A stretch of DNA of 64,000 nt from Scopulariopsis brevicaulis (Eukaryota; Ascomycota; Sordariomycetes; Microascales; Microascaceae): positions 1 through 64,000 of the forward strand of contig JAGFNX010000142.1 in assembly GCA_017657125.1 (NCBI GenBank). Reading direction: 5' to 3'. The notes below the pieces were generated by a model. The model worked only from the letters and a program-made list of their open reading frames with translations. It was not told the DNA's origin and ran no database searches. The position numbers and the translations under genes are program-made. The stretch's first letter is position 1, and every line of letters begins with the position of its first letter. Of the stretch, positions 21,623 through 31,986 are shown piece after piece.

Positions 21623-22727
21623 TTAGAGCTTCTGCATGGCAGCAACGTCCGTGGACTGAACGTAGTCCTCGATCTCCTGGATCTCCTCCTCGAGGTCCGA
21701 GACGCTGATCTTGTCGTCCTCGACGACGATGTTGATCTGGAGCTTCTTGATACCGAAGCCGATGGGGACAAGCTTGGAAGCACCCCAGACGAGGCCGTCG
21801 TGCTGAATGGCACGGACAGCGGCCTCGAGCTCACCCATGTCGGTCTCATCATCTGGAGATACAACGTTAGACTATGATGCCGTTGATAGGAGGACCCCGT
21901 ATGTCGAATGGTAAGGGGGCCGTTGTCCAGTGAGAGCACTTACCCCAGGGCTTGATGTCCATGGTGACGATCGACTTGGCGGCGATCTTGGGCTTCGCCT
22001 CCTTCTTCTTCTTGTACTCAGCCAGGCGCTCCTCACGGATCTTGGCCGCCTCGGCGTCCTCCTCCTCCTCGTCACTGCCGAAGAGGTCGACGTCCTCCTC
22101 CGCGTCGGGGTTGACGGCAGGGTTCACGGTCACCTCGCTGGCATCGGGGCCGTAGGTGGTGTACTCCTGCGAGGCATCGCCGGGGAGGTTGGAGAACTCG
22201 CCCTCGTGCGAGGCGATGTGCTTGTACCAGCGCGCGGCGTTGGGGTACTTCTCGGCGTCAGGGGCGGACTGGACGGCCTTGAAGACGGCAACATCAGCCT
22301 GCGAGGGAGCGTCGCTTTGGATCACTGTTAGCGAGCCATTCTGCTTTGGGTCGTGAACCGCGCCAGGTGGCGGGGTAGAGGTATGCGACAAAAGCGGGGA
22401 AGTGATAAAACCCGTGGAGGGGTAATGGGATCAGAGTTGCACGATGTGCTGGATGTGTCGTTCAAGTAGCAGGTCTTGAGTCTGCCTCAGAAACACGGAC
22501 CAATTTTCCTCATCATAAAGCCCAATGGTCGAGTGACCAAGAAAACGCAAACGAGGGATGAATGGCAGAAGAATCAAGACTTACCCAACAATGTACGACC
22601 GGGTGGTCACCCAGCTGTTGAGCACTGAGGCGAGTTAGACAAGCTTGGGTGCCTCGAGTTGGGTCTAGGGCAGGAGTCTTGACGCACTGGAGAGACCAGC
22701 ATCGGAAAGAAGGTCGGTGAAGCCCAT
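21623..22727 (-). CDS. TEF5: Translation elongation factor 1-beta (eEF1B alpha)
   Basis: The guanine nucleotide exchange subunit that recharges eEF1A with GTP during translation elongation. Four exons, 22727-22688, 22624-22585, 22314-21944 and 21852-21623, give 226 aa, typical for fungi. Exons 1 and 2 encode MGFTDLLSDAGLSM and LNSWVTTRSYIVG. Exon 3 joins at GDAPSQADVAVFKA, completing the GST-C-like N-terminal domain, then the acidic linker DLFGSDEEEEDAEAAK. The C-terminal GEF domain contains SIVTMDIKPWDDETDM, GFGIKKLQINIVVEDDK and the conserved end DVAAMQKL. Two 40-nt exons and a 270-nt second intron crowd the 5' end, as is common for highly expressed fungal translation genes. It is divergent from RPN13. 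Confidence 0.95.
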
Positions 22728-22933
22728 TTTGTTGATGGATCGAAGTATGTAATCTCGATTGGAACTTGAGGAGTCGAAGGGAGAGAAGCGCGAGGTTGGA
22801 AGAAGGAGAAATGTGTTGGGTTTTAATGGATTTGGGATTGCGGCGGGGTTCTAATCTTCCTAACGAAATTTTCTCCTCGTGGACTGGGTAACGGGAAACG
22901 AGGGGAACCTGCCCCACTCCAGGCCGTCCAGGT

Positions 22934-23041
22934 GCTCCGGCCAATTGGCGCGAGGCTCTAGCCCCCCAGCACCAGAGTGGCGAGCGAGTAAGCTGTTAGC
23001 AGCTGTCTGCCACATGGCGGCCATTTCTCATTGGCCGGAGC
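22934..23041. promoter_or_regulatory. Perfect 12-bp inverted repeat with CCAAT boxes in a divergent promoter
   Basis: GCTCCGGCCAAT at 22934-22945 and its exact reverse complement ATTGGCCGGAGC at 23030-23041 are 84 bp apart, between the EF-1beta start (22727, minus) and the RPN13 start (23253, plus). Each arm carries a CCAAT pentamer, the site of the Hap/NF-Y complex. The placement suggests a shared bidirectional control element. Function is inferred. Confidence 0.55.
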
Positions 23042-23252
23042 TGACGCGACAGCCAACCCTCTGCCTACGTCGATGTCGCCCCAGCTGCTCCCAGCACCTC
23101 AGCCTTGAGCTTCGAAGCTGTTCTCCCAGTTTGGAAAGAGCGACCTCAGCAACTGAACAACACGGGGCCTCCTCTCTCCATCTTTAAACCTCGCCAGATA
23201 CTCTTCATCACCCCATCCCTTTCCTGACCGCGATATATCGACAACCACAGCC

Positions 23253-24795
23253 ATGTCGATAGTTCCGATCATCACCTTCAAGGCGGGCATCTGCGACGTC
23301 GATGTAAGCTGGGCCCCGTAGCTCCATTCCGTCACGACACAGGCACTGACAGCTTCATCGTTCAGCAATCAGCAGAGCCGCCGTACAAGGTGACACCGAG
23401 GCCTGAGAAGGGGTACATCTACCTTTACCAAGAAGATGGTAAGAGCGCAGCAATCCGACGTCCAACTCAAGAGCCCCGGCCTCTCGGCCACTGACACGTA
23501 CTAGACCTGGTCCATTTCTGCTGGCGCGAGCGGACCGCTGCCCTCGATAACCCCGAACTCGACCTCGTGATGGTCCCCACCGACGGTCACTTCGTCCCCT
23601 ACACGCACGAGAGTCCGAGCTCCAAGACGAACGGCCGTCTCTTCGCCCTCAAGTTCTCCTCCTCCTCCCAGCGGCACCTCTTCTGGCTTCAGTCCAAGCC
23701 CCAGGGCCGTGACGGCGACCCGACCTGGCTGAGCCCCAGGGACCGCAGGATTGGCGAGGTCGTCGACGCGCTGCTACAAGGCGAGGAGCCCGACATCGCG
23801 CAGGAGCTGGCGTCGGTCAGGAACACCGATGGTGGCGGTGACGACAACGACGAGACCATGGAGGATGTCGAGGGGACCCATGACCCGCACGAGCACAGCC
23901 GGGGCGGGAGTGGCGGCGCGGGTCCCGGCGCTACTGGCGGAGATGTGAGGGAGGAGGGTGAGGGCGCTCGAGAAGGCGGCGCCGACGGCGGGCGAGCGTA
24001 GGTAATACCTCAGCACTATGTTCTGTCTGTTTTACGACCGGCCATGACGGGGCGCTTACCTGCTCTCGATGTTCCGAGCGTTGGAAAACCTGGAGGACGG
24101 GGGGCAGGGCGCCTTGCCATGTATTCCTAGATCTTGTGTACAAAATGAATGCTGCACAGTCTCCAGTGCGCCCAGTCGGCCGACCCAATTTCCCAGCCCA
24201 TAAGATCCAGGCTTAGCGACGAGAGCGCTAACGTGATTTCAGGGCATCATCGTTTGATCCGAACGACGCGGCGTCATCCGCCGTGAGGAACCTACTGCAA
24301 TCTCTCTCCGGCGGTGCGGGCGCTGGCCAGTCGGGAGGCGGTCAGTCAGAGGAGGAAGCTTACCCGTATCTAACGCATCTCCTACCGAAGGAGGCGACTC
24401 TACCCGTGCTTGGAACGGCTTCGGAAGAGTACATCGACAAGCTTCTAACCCTCCTGCCTCCCGCCGTCGTCATGCTAGCAGCCGGCTCCGGGACGAGCGC
24501 CTCGATTGCCGATCCGTCGCCTGACTCTCTAGCAGCGGCGCGCACGTCGCTGAGCATGGGAGCTAAGAAGGCGCTCCTCGAGAAGGTCCTGCGCAGCCCG
24601 CAGTTCCACCAGTCATTGGCGAGTCTGTCGCTGGCGATCAAGGACGGGGGCCTCCCGAACGTGGCGGACGCGCTGGGGGTCAAGGTGGCCAATGGGGGCT
24701 ACATGAGGGGTGGGGGGATGCCTCTTGGGGGCGATGGAGCCATCAAGGCCTTCGTGGAGGGCGTGAAGAAGACGGTTGAGGAGGAGCAGGACTAA
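23253..24795 (+). CDS. RPN13: 26S proteasome ubiquitin receptor Rpn13
   Basis: Rpn13/ADRM1 sits on the proteasome regulatory particle, where it binds ubiquitin and, in animals, recruits the deubiquitinase UCH37. Four exons, 23253-23303, 23366-23438, 23505-23997 and 24243-24795, give 389 aa. The N-terminal PRU domain (about 5-120) reads ITFKAGICDVD, VTPRPEKGYIYLYQEDD, LVHFCWRER, LDLVMVPTDG, GRLFALKFSSSS and HLFWLQSK. A Gly/Glu/Asp-rich linker crosses the third intron, whose donor GTAGGT is forced because reading through meets TAG at once. The C-terminal DEUBAD-like domain starts near LTHLLPKEATLP. This is longer than yeast Rpn13, which lacks the C-terminal domain. Confidence 0.93.
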
Positions 24796-25245
24796 GCAGC
24801 ATGCATTCGGTTGTTCTTAGGGTCGGTCCTTTTATCAGAGACCTTGATCTCTCTCATGTGAGGGGGGACCCCAGCTTAGAGCAGAGTAAATACAAACATG
24901 CTGGATTCGAAAGATGCACGGGTTCTCTCTGTGACGAATCTATTCATAACCACCTTTGATGTTAGGAAGACGTGAGAGCAGCTTGGATAGTGCGATGGTG
25001 GTGGCGGCCCACTGGAGCGTCTGAGCTACACATTTCCAGGGTGGTGCTGCAGCAGTGGTGCAGTGTGACCCCACCCACGTCACTCTGCACCCACCTGCAC
25101 CCGCCAACCCACCTCCGGAAGCTTTATTCGGGAACTACTTCCTTCCTTCATCGCCTCATTGTAAACACCTGCACAGCAACAGAACCGCGACACACTTCAC
25201 CCTGCTCACACCTTACCTTGAGGGGCTCTTTAGACAGTCGGAACA
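24796..25245. other. Intergenic region between RPN13 and the CUS2-like gene
   Basis: A 450-bp stretch between two plus-strand genes. It holds the RPN13 3' UTR and a C/A-rich leader just before the downstream ATG. No coding sequence was recognised. Confidence 0.5.
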
Positions 25246-26462
25246 ATGACGGGCACGGCGTTATCATTCCCCACGAACGTGGAGGAATTTGGCAACGATG
25301 ACCGCATCTCATATTCGCGCCTCACCCAGACGTACATTGGGGTCCACGACGACGGCTCCGAGTTCGAGTTCTACCCCAAGCTGGGCCGATGGGTCATTGC
25401 GAAAGAAGAGCACCATGATGCGGACTCGCCGGAGGACGAGGATCTCGACCCCGCCTCGGCATCAAACAAGAGGAAGACGAGCCCGCTAGATGACGAGGTA
25501 AGCTGTACCAATGCGACGGATTCCCCTCTTCTGCCCGGCACATGGACCACGACCTGGAACGTATGAGGATCAATTACGTGCGAATGGAAGCTAACGGAGC
25601 GACGCTTTGCGTGCGACAGGAGAACGCAAACCAAGGCAAGAAGCTCCGCCCTACCAAGAAGCCCAAGCCCCCGCCGGCCCCCCGGCAGAACACAGCCGTC
25701 TACGTCACCGGCCTCCCCCACGACGCGACGGTAGACGAGGTCTACGACCTCTTCTCGAAGAAGGGCGGCGTTATCGCCGAGGAGATCGACAGCGGCAAGC
25801 CGCGGATCAAGCTGTACACGGACGAGCGGGGCGACTTCAAGGGCGACGCGCTGGTTGTCTTCTTCAAGCCGCAGTCGGTGGAAATGGCCATCATGCTCCT
25901 CGACGAGACGGACTTCCGGTACACGGACTCGGGCCTGTCGAGCGGCAAGATCAGGGTGCAGGCCGCGGACTCGAGCTACAAGAAGACGAGCTACGATCAG
26001 GAGCCTGCCAAGGCGGGTAACGGCGGTGAGAAGCCGAGGCCCAAGAGTGACCGCGACAGGCAGAAGATTATCAAGCGGACGCAGAAGCTGGATGCTAAGC
26101 TTGCCGACTGGGATGATGACGACCCGCAGCAGGAGGAGACGCGCGTGTCAAAGGTGGTGATACTCACGCGCATGTTCACGCTTCAGGAGCTCGAGGAGGA
26201 CCCGGCGGCGCTGCTCGAGATCAAGGAGGACATTCGCGAGGAGTGCGAGAAGCTGGGCGAGGTGACCAACGTGGTGCTGTACGACCTCGAGCCGCAGGGC
26301 ATCGTGGCCGTCAAGTTCAAGAGGCCCGAGTCGGCGGACGCGTGCGTGGACTTGATGCAGGGGCGGGCGTTTGCGGGGAGGGTGGTTGAAGCGAGGCTCT
26401 CGTTTGGGAAGGAGAGGTTTAAGCAGTCGGGCAAGAAGGATGATGAGAGCGACGAGGAGTGA
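25246..26462 (+). CDS. CUS2: U2 snRNP assembly factor, CUS2/Tat-SF1-like RNA-binding protein
   Basis: A nuclear splicing factor of the Tat-SF1/Cus2 family, which binds SF3b1 and helps U2 snRNP enter the prespliceosome. Two exons, 25246-25497 and 25620-26462, give 364 aa. The leader contains an aromatic segment (about 30-50) typical of fungal members, then an acidic and Lys-rich linker. RRM1 starts at about 107 (TAVYVTGLPHDATVDEVYDLF) and has the RNP1-like stretch GDALVVFFKP. RRM2 starts at about 261 (SKVVILTRMFTLQELEEDP) and includes VTNVVLYDLEPQGIVAVKFK. It looks like a UHM, because the expected Arg-X-Phe-like loop occurs as AGRVVEARL. It is convergent with the luciferase-domain gene, 148 bp apart. 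Confidence 0.9.
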
Positions 26463-26610
26463 AAAGTCTCTCCCGCCCCGGGAGAGACTTGGAAGTGTAC
26501 GGTTTTGTAGACCTGGTTTCAGTGTACGATATCAAATATTATACCCTACGTTACACATGCACCCGCTCCCCCCTTTCCAATGCCACCGCGTGGATATCTC
26601 CCATCTCACA

Positions 26611-27566
26611 CTACTCTAGTGCCGTCACGTTGATGCTCATTTCCTCCGCCGTTACGAACCAGACGGCCGCCTCGATGATCTGGAAGACTACCCGCAGCTC
26701 CTCCTCGTCTACATGTAAAGATCAATCAGCTAAAAAGCCCCTCCCCAGACTCGGACGCCAAGGATAGAAAATAACAACGGTATCAAGGGGATCATACCTC
26801 TCGGCGCATAAATCATGACAAACGTCTCCTTGACGTGTACATCCCTCCTCGCAAGCGGATGCCTCTGCCCCCATCCCCCCTCCAACACCGCCGCGATATC
26901 CTCTGGGTGCAGACTCATGTGCATCGACCGGTCGGAAGAGTGTACGTGGAGAATCTCGCCCCGGCACGTCTCGTTCGCCGGCCACCGCGCAAAGAGGCCG
27001 AGGCCATGCTTCTCGAAGCAGGACCGCGCGGCGGTTAGCCTCTGCGGGTGCGCGCCCGCCAGTGCCCGCACCGTTGCGCGCAGAGAGAGGTACGGCGCGT
27101 CCGGGGCGCGCTGGTTGAGCTGGCGGTGGGGGATCAGGCCGGCGACGCTGGGTCTAGGCCCGGATCTCCGGGGGAGGTTCCGCCGGGAGAGGATGCCGTG
27201 GGAAGGGGTACCGGACGGGTCTGGGGCCGGCGGGGAGAAGGGGTCCGCGAGGGCGAAGAGCCGAAGCCAGGTTATGGACAGGTAGCTTCTGAAGGTTGAA
27301 GGGACGCCGCCGCGGCCTAGGTTGAGGAAGTTGCGGTAGTCGTGGCGGATGAGGACGGTGGTTGCGGCGGCGGCGATGAGGAAGGTGAGGTGGAGGGGTG
27401 CGGTAAGGTTGACTGTTAGGATTGAGATGACGGCGAGGGTGAGGAGGGCGCGGGGAGTAAGCTTGACTGCTAGGGCCTCCTGGTGGGGGATGAAGTCCGA
27501 GAAGGAGTCCGGGGATTGGGCTCGATGAGCATCCTTTTCGGGGTGGGGGACTCGGGTATCAGACAT
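26611..27566 (-). CDS. Luciferase-domain membrane protein
   Basis: A protein of the fungal family annotated as luciferase domain-containing, a name based on similarity. No light-producing reaction should be assumed, and the biochemical role is unknown. Two exons, 27566-26798 and 26708-26611, give 288 aa. An N-terminal hydrophobic stretch of two likely helices (about 40-73) anchors it in a membrane. The domain lies at about 200-280, with GEILHVHSSDRSMHMSLHPEDIAAVL, GWGQRHPLA and ETFVMIYAPRDEEEL. The second exon is needed to complete APRDEEELRVVFQIIEAA; reading through the intron would give an aberrant hydrophobic end. It shares a 916-bp divergent spacer with DUS4. Confidence 0.78.
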
Positions 27567-28482
27567 CTTGACAGGCGCGATGAGAGTTGGCGATGGAGAA
27601 GAGTCTAGGTCAGGTCAAGAACGCAGAAGAGGCCAGCAGGACATGGGCATTCGCTCGGAAGCCAGAAGCGAGTAGGCGCACGTCATATATATACTTGTAC
27701 ATATATAAGATCAAGGCATGAATTCCTATCACGGTGGGTCGCGGACGCGGTAAGCCCCCGCGCATGCCGGTTTCCTGACGTATTTTGGCTTCGGTTGGAC
27801 TACCTGGTGATTGGATGGCAGATGGGGAGCTCTTTCCCCACGATGTGTGGCGATAGGCTCGGTGGGCTAGTGTCAGCGTGTGGTTCAACTTAAGCATGGC
27901 GGCGTGGCGGGGGAGCCAGCCAGTGCCGGGACAGTGGTGGCCAGGGACACAAGCGCCACGTATCACGTTGGCATGTTCGTGATAGGGCGCTATCGTGATT
28001 TGGGATTGAGGTTGTAGCTTGCGACGGAGACGCCCTAAACGGTGAAGTATCCTGATAGAGCGTTGGCCCATGGACGATGTATGTGCTGGGAGGTGCTGAG
28101 AGGCCCTGGGTATGACGTCAGTTTCGTCTCTTCGGGTTCCTCCCCGCTAGGATTGAAGTCAAGCTTCGCTGAGCCTTGTGGCGCAATGCATGGGCTGGCC
28201 CCTGAAGGGCTTACATGCATGGGGCGAGCAATTGACATGGAGGCATCATCTCTTACCCACCAGATCTCACTCGAGTTATGGTCGAGGAGTGCAGATGCAT
28301 GCGGGGAGCTACAGTACATGGAGGGGCAGAATGGGGAAGTATTTGCCCCGCTTGCCTGACTCGTAATTTTAGTGGATGCGCTCAATTTCCGCGTTCCATG
28401 CCATCAACCGGCACCACACCGTGTAAGACCCGGAACACGCTGTTAGAGTGAAGTCGCCTCGCGAGCCCGCAGCAAGGACACT
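27567..28482. other. Divergent spacer between the luciferase-domain gene and DUS4
   Basis: A 916-bp head-to-head spacer containing both promoters. A TA-rich patch (ATATATATACTTGTACATATATAAG, at about 27685-27709) is the only striking feature. No gene was recognised in it. Confidence 0.5.
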
Positions 28483-29956
28483 ATGGGCCAAGCAGGATCC
28501 GAGATGCCGGGCGAAGCGGCCAGCTCATTGTCACAGTGAGTAGAGGCAGCGCCAAGGTGTCTGTCACCAGGAAGAGGGCCCCGGAACTAACATCGCGGAG
28601 TCCGCTCAAGATATTCGACGCTGCGAGGGCAGCGGACCGCTTCGTTTACACCTCGGCGCCCATGGTCCGCTACAGCAAGGTGAGACGCGCCCGGCCACCC
28701 TGACTTGTAGAGGTTGGTTCGCGGGCTTCGACTGACGCGGGGGTAGCTGGCTTTCAGGCAGACGGTTCACGAGTACGGCGTTGATCTGTCGTGGACGCCC
28801 ATGATTCTGGCCAAGGAGTTCAACCGGAACCAGATCGCCCGGGACAGCGGTAACACTCCCCTCTCCATACCTTCTCTCCATCCCCCATCCCCTTCCCCCG
28901 TACCCTTTCCCCGTACCCTTCCCATTCCTTTCCCTTTCCGTTCTCCCCGTCAGAAATCTCACGCGAAGCAGACTTCACAACAACCCGCAACCCCAACCCA
29001 ACAATAGTTCAGTTCGGCGCCAACGACCCCCAGGAGCTCTCCCGCGCCGCCACCCTCGTCGCCCCCTCCGCCAACGGCGTCGACCTCAACTGCGGGTGCC
29101 CGCAGTCGTGGGCCTGCGCCGCGACTCTGGGCGCCGCGCTGATGGAGAGGCGGGAGCTGGTGCGGGACATGGTTGTGGAGACGAGGGGGGCGCTGGCGAG
29201 GGAGGGGTGGGGGAGGGATAAGGAGGGGGGAAAGGGGAGGAGCGTTAGTGTCAAGATTCGGGTGCACAAGGACTTGAGGTAGTGTATCACGCTCTGCTCT
29301 GACGCAGTGACGGGTCTGTAGCTGCTTGCTAACACCGGCGTAGGAAGACGGTCGACTTTATGAACACGGTGATAGGGAACCCCCACGAGCCGCTCGTGGA
29401 CTTTATTACCATCCATCCCCGGACAAGGTCCACGCCCTCCACAGCACCCATCAACACCGAGTCTCTCGCCCTCCTCGCCTCCGAATTCGGCCACAAGGTC
29501 CCCCTCCTCCTGTCCGGCGACGTAAACACCCTCTCCCACCTCCCCTTCTCCAACCCTAACCCCAACCCCAACTCCTCCTCCGTCTCTTACGCCGACCCCT
29601 TCGACCAAACCCAACCCAACCCCGCAACGCCCTCCTCCACCAAAATAGCAGGCCTAATGTCCGCCCGCGCCCTCCTCTGCAACCCGGCCCTCTTCGCCGG
29701 CCACCAAACCTGCCCCTGGCCAGCCGTCGAGTCCTTCATGCTCAACGCCGCACGCGCACCCCTCCCGCTGCGCCTCGTGCAGCACCACCTCGGCGAGATG
29801 TGCGGGCCGGGAATGGGGGCCGACAAGGCGGCTCTGCTGGACAAGAGGGAGAGGGGGGTGCTGTTGGGGCTGGGGAGTATGCTCGAAGTTGTGGACTTTA
29901 TGGACGAGATGATTGAGTTGAAGACGGGGAGGGTCGGCGGTGTGAGGAGGGTTTGA
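28483..29956 (+). CDS. DUS4: tRNA-dihydrouridine synthase, Dus4 type
   Basis: A flavin-dependent enzyme that reduces uridine to dihydrouridine in tRNA (positions 20a/20b for Dus4). Five exons, 28483-28535, 28601-28679, 28747-28849, 28972-29278 and 29344-29956, give 384 aa. The first join gives HPLKIFDAARAAD. The flavin-site string is SAPMVRYSK. LAFRQTVHEYGVDLSWTPMI and EFNRNQIARDSDFTT follow. The catalytic cysteine lies in NCGCPQSWACAATLGAALM, and VKIRVHKDLRKTVDF and FITIHPRTR follow. Intron 3 is extremely pyrimidine-rich and has two in-frame acceptors, at 28953 and 28971. The second was chosen because it yields RDSDFTT; the first would add six residues. It is convergent with CstF-64. Confidence 0.9.
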
Positions 29957-30237
29957 GAGGCTTGGTGCATTGGTGTATCTTGCCTGAGCTAGAGCTTGAG
30001 ATACCCAACAATAGAACGACGGGCCGGTCTGGGGGCAACAGAACGGCTAACATCAAAGTACGGGATCCGACCGTGCTAGGTTTCTCATTGACTGTATTGG
30101 TTCATCTATCATGGGTATCTCATAACTTTTCCACCCGAGCCAACCTCACCCGTATTAGAAAAGCAAGCCAACGCCCAACCCCCCGACCTGCCCCCGCCCC
30201 CGTACCTCTCCCCCTGTCCGCTACCCGACACACGCAG

Positions 30238-31364
30238 CTAGCGGCGCTGGTTCATGAACCCCGCACGGAGCGCTAATATCTGGGACCGCTCCGCCTCGGG
30301 CAGCGCGTCGATGGTGGCCTGCGGGAGCTCCATCACGGCACGCATGAGCGCCTCCTGATCCTGCCCCGCCGGGGCCGCGGGGGCGGCAGGGGGCGCGCCG
30401 TACGCGGGCTGAGCGGGCTGCGGAGGGGCATACGGCGTCGCAGCCGTCGGCGGGGTATTGACCATGGGCGGGGGCATCCCGGGGAAGCCGGCCACCGGCG
30501 TGGGCTGGTAGCCCATGGCCTGCTGCGGCGGGGGGGCCGCCGCGGGCGCGCCGCCCTCCAGGACGGACGAGATGGATTCGGGCGAGACGAGGTTCATCAG
30601 TAATAGCGCCTGGAAGACGGCGTACGCCAGCTGAGGCGCCTGCTGGAGGAGCTCGGTCGCCCGGGCGGGCTCGTTGGTCGCGAGGACCTTCATCTGGGTG
30701 AGGATGTCTAGGAGTTGCGCGGGCGGGAGGGTGTTGAGGGTTCGCGAGATGGCGTCGGTGCATGTGACTCCGGGTGGGAGCTCCTTTCCGGCGGGGAGCG
30801 GCGGAAGGGTGCTCTGGGCGCTCGACGGCAGGACGGAGCTCATGCCGTTCGACGGGTGTACGTTGGCGGTACCTCCCGCAGACTGTCACGAAGGGTTAGT
30901 ATATCAGCGACACGCAGGTGCTGGAACAGGCGGGGGACGAACCTGGCCATGGTCTCCGTCGGCATCGTCGTCCCCACCTCCTTCATTAGAGAAGTCCACC
31001 CTTAGCCGTCGACCTTTGATCTCGTGGTTGTGAAGATTTCGCACTGCGGATGACGCAGAGTCTGTAGGTAGGAGCCCCAATGTCAGCCCAGTGATAATAA
31101 TGACAGGTCTGCGGACAAGATCGACATACCAGAGTCGGGATATTCGGCGAAACCAAATCCTTTCGGGCGTCCCGTTTCACGGTCGTAGACGAGACGGAAG
31201 TTGACCACCTTTCCAGCACTATTGAAGATCTCGACAATCTGCTCCTCCGATAGGTCTGTGAAGAAGTCAGGATAAGTTCTGCGGCGTGAGGGTAGTCTTC
31301 CGAGTGCCATACCATAGGGGATATTCCCTACGAAGACCACGCGGGACGGCGGTTTGCTCGACAT
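30238..31364 (-). CDS. RNA15: Cleavage stimulation factor subunit 2 (CstF-64/Rna15)
   Basis: A nuclear subunit of the mRNA 3'-end processing machinery that binds GU/U-rich sequence near the poly(A) site. Four exons, 31364-31313, 31255-31130, 31061-30943 and 30882-30238, give 313 aa. The RRM spans about 8-98: RVVFVGNIPYDLSEEQIVEIF, then the RNP1 string GRPKGFGFAEY, ending RRLRVDFSNE. The hinge (about 128-200) contains LPPGVTCTDAISRTLNTLPP and QAPQLAYAVFQALLLM and binds CstF-77/Rna14. A Pro/Ala-rich linker leads to the C-terminal helical domain LMRAVMELPQATIDALPEAE. Three introns interrupt the first 112 residues, including the RRM. Confidence 0.94.
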
Positions 31365-31986
31365 TGTGGGATAGTTGGGAAGCGGAGGGCACCGGGTGGG
31401 GGTGTTGATAGGATGAGGTGCGCGGTCTTTGTGCTTCGTAGGTCGTCTCTTATAAATGGCGGAGCCTCAATTCACCGAATCGTTAATCGGCAGGATGAGA
31501 TGCAGAGGTTGGAATGCTTCCGGGTTTCTTGAGCCTTGGATGGAATGCGCAAGGAATAATTCACCGCGCCCGATACAACAAGCTCCGTTGCTCTGCGTCG
31601 CCTAGCGTTGAACTTCTTACTTACATAAGCGGCGCCAAGCTAGAATGGACCCCTGGTGGAAACCGCAGCACGCATGCCTCCTGCGGAGCTGTCTGTAAGC
31701 AGCGCGGCCCGCCCTACGTGTCAGAAGTGAATTCTGGCCTCAAATTACCCGCGAGCTACCTCGCATCAGCCCGCCCTCGACCCCGTCCCATCCCGGTCTT
31801 CGCTCAACATTGCCAGCCTTGGGAAGTGCCAATGGCAGTCCTGTCTCTCTGATCTGATAACAGCATCTACATCGCAGCTCTAGACTCTCCTACGAGCATT
31901 ACCGCTGGGTTCCCAGAGCTCAAGCTACACTTCTCCGTGTAAGCAAGACCGGAAGGGCTGCCGACCCCGCCGGGCTGTCTTTCGCT
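31365..31986. other. Divergent spacer between CstF-64 and ERV46
   Basis: A 622-bp head-to-head spacer holding both promoters. No gene was recognised. The sequence just before 31987 is C/T-rich, like a fungal 5' leader. Confidence 0.5.

Noticed and set aside
29009..29614. A 201-codon minus-strand frame over DUS4
   Set aside because: It is antisense to conserved DUS4 exons and spans an intron on the other strand.
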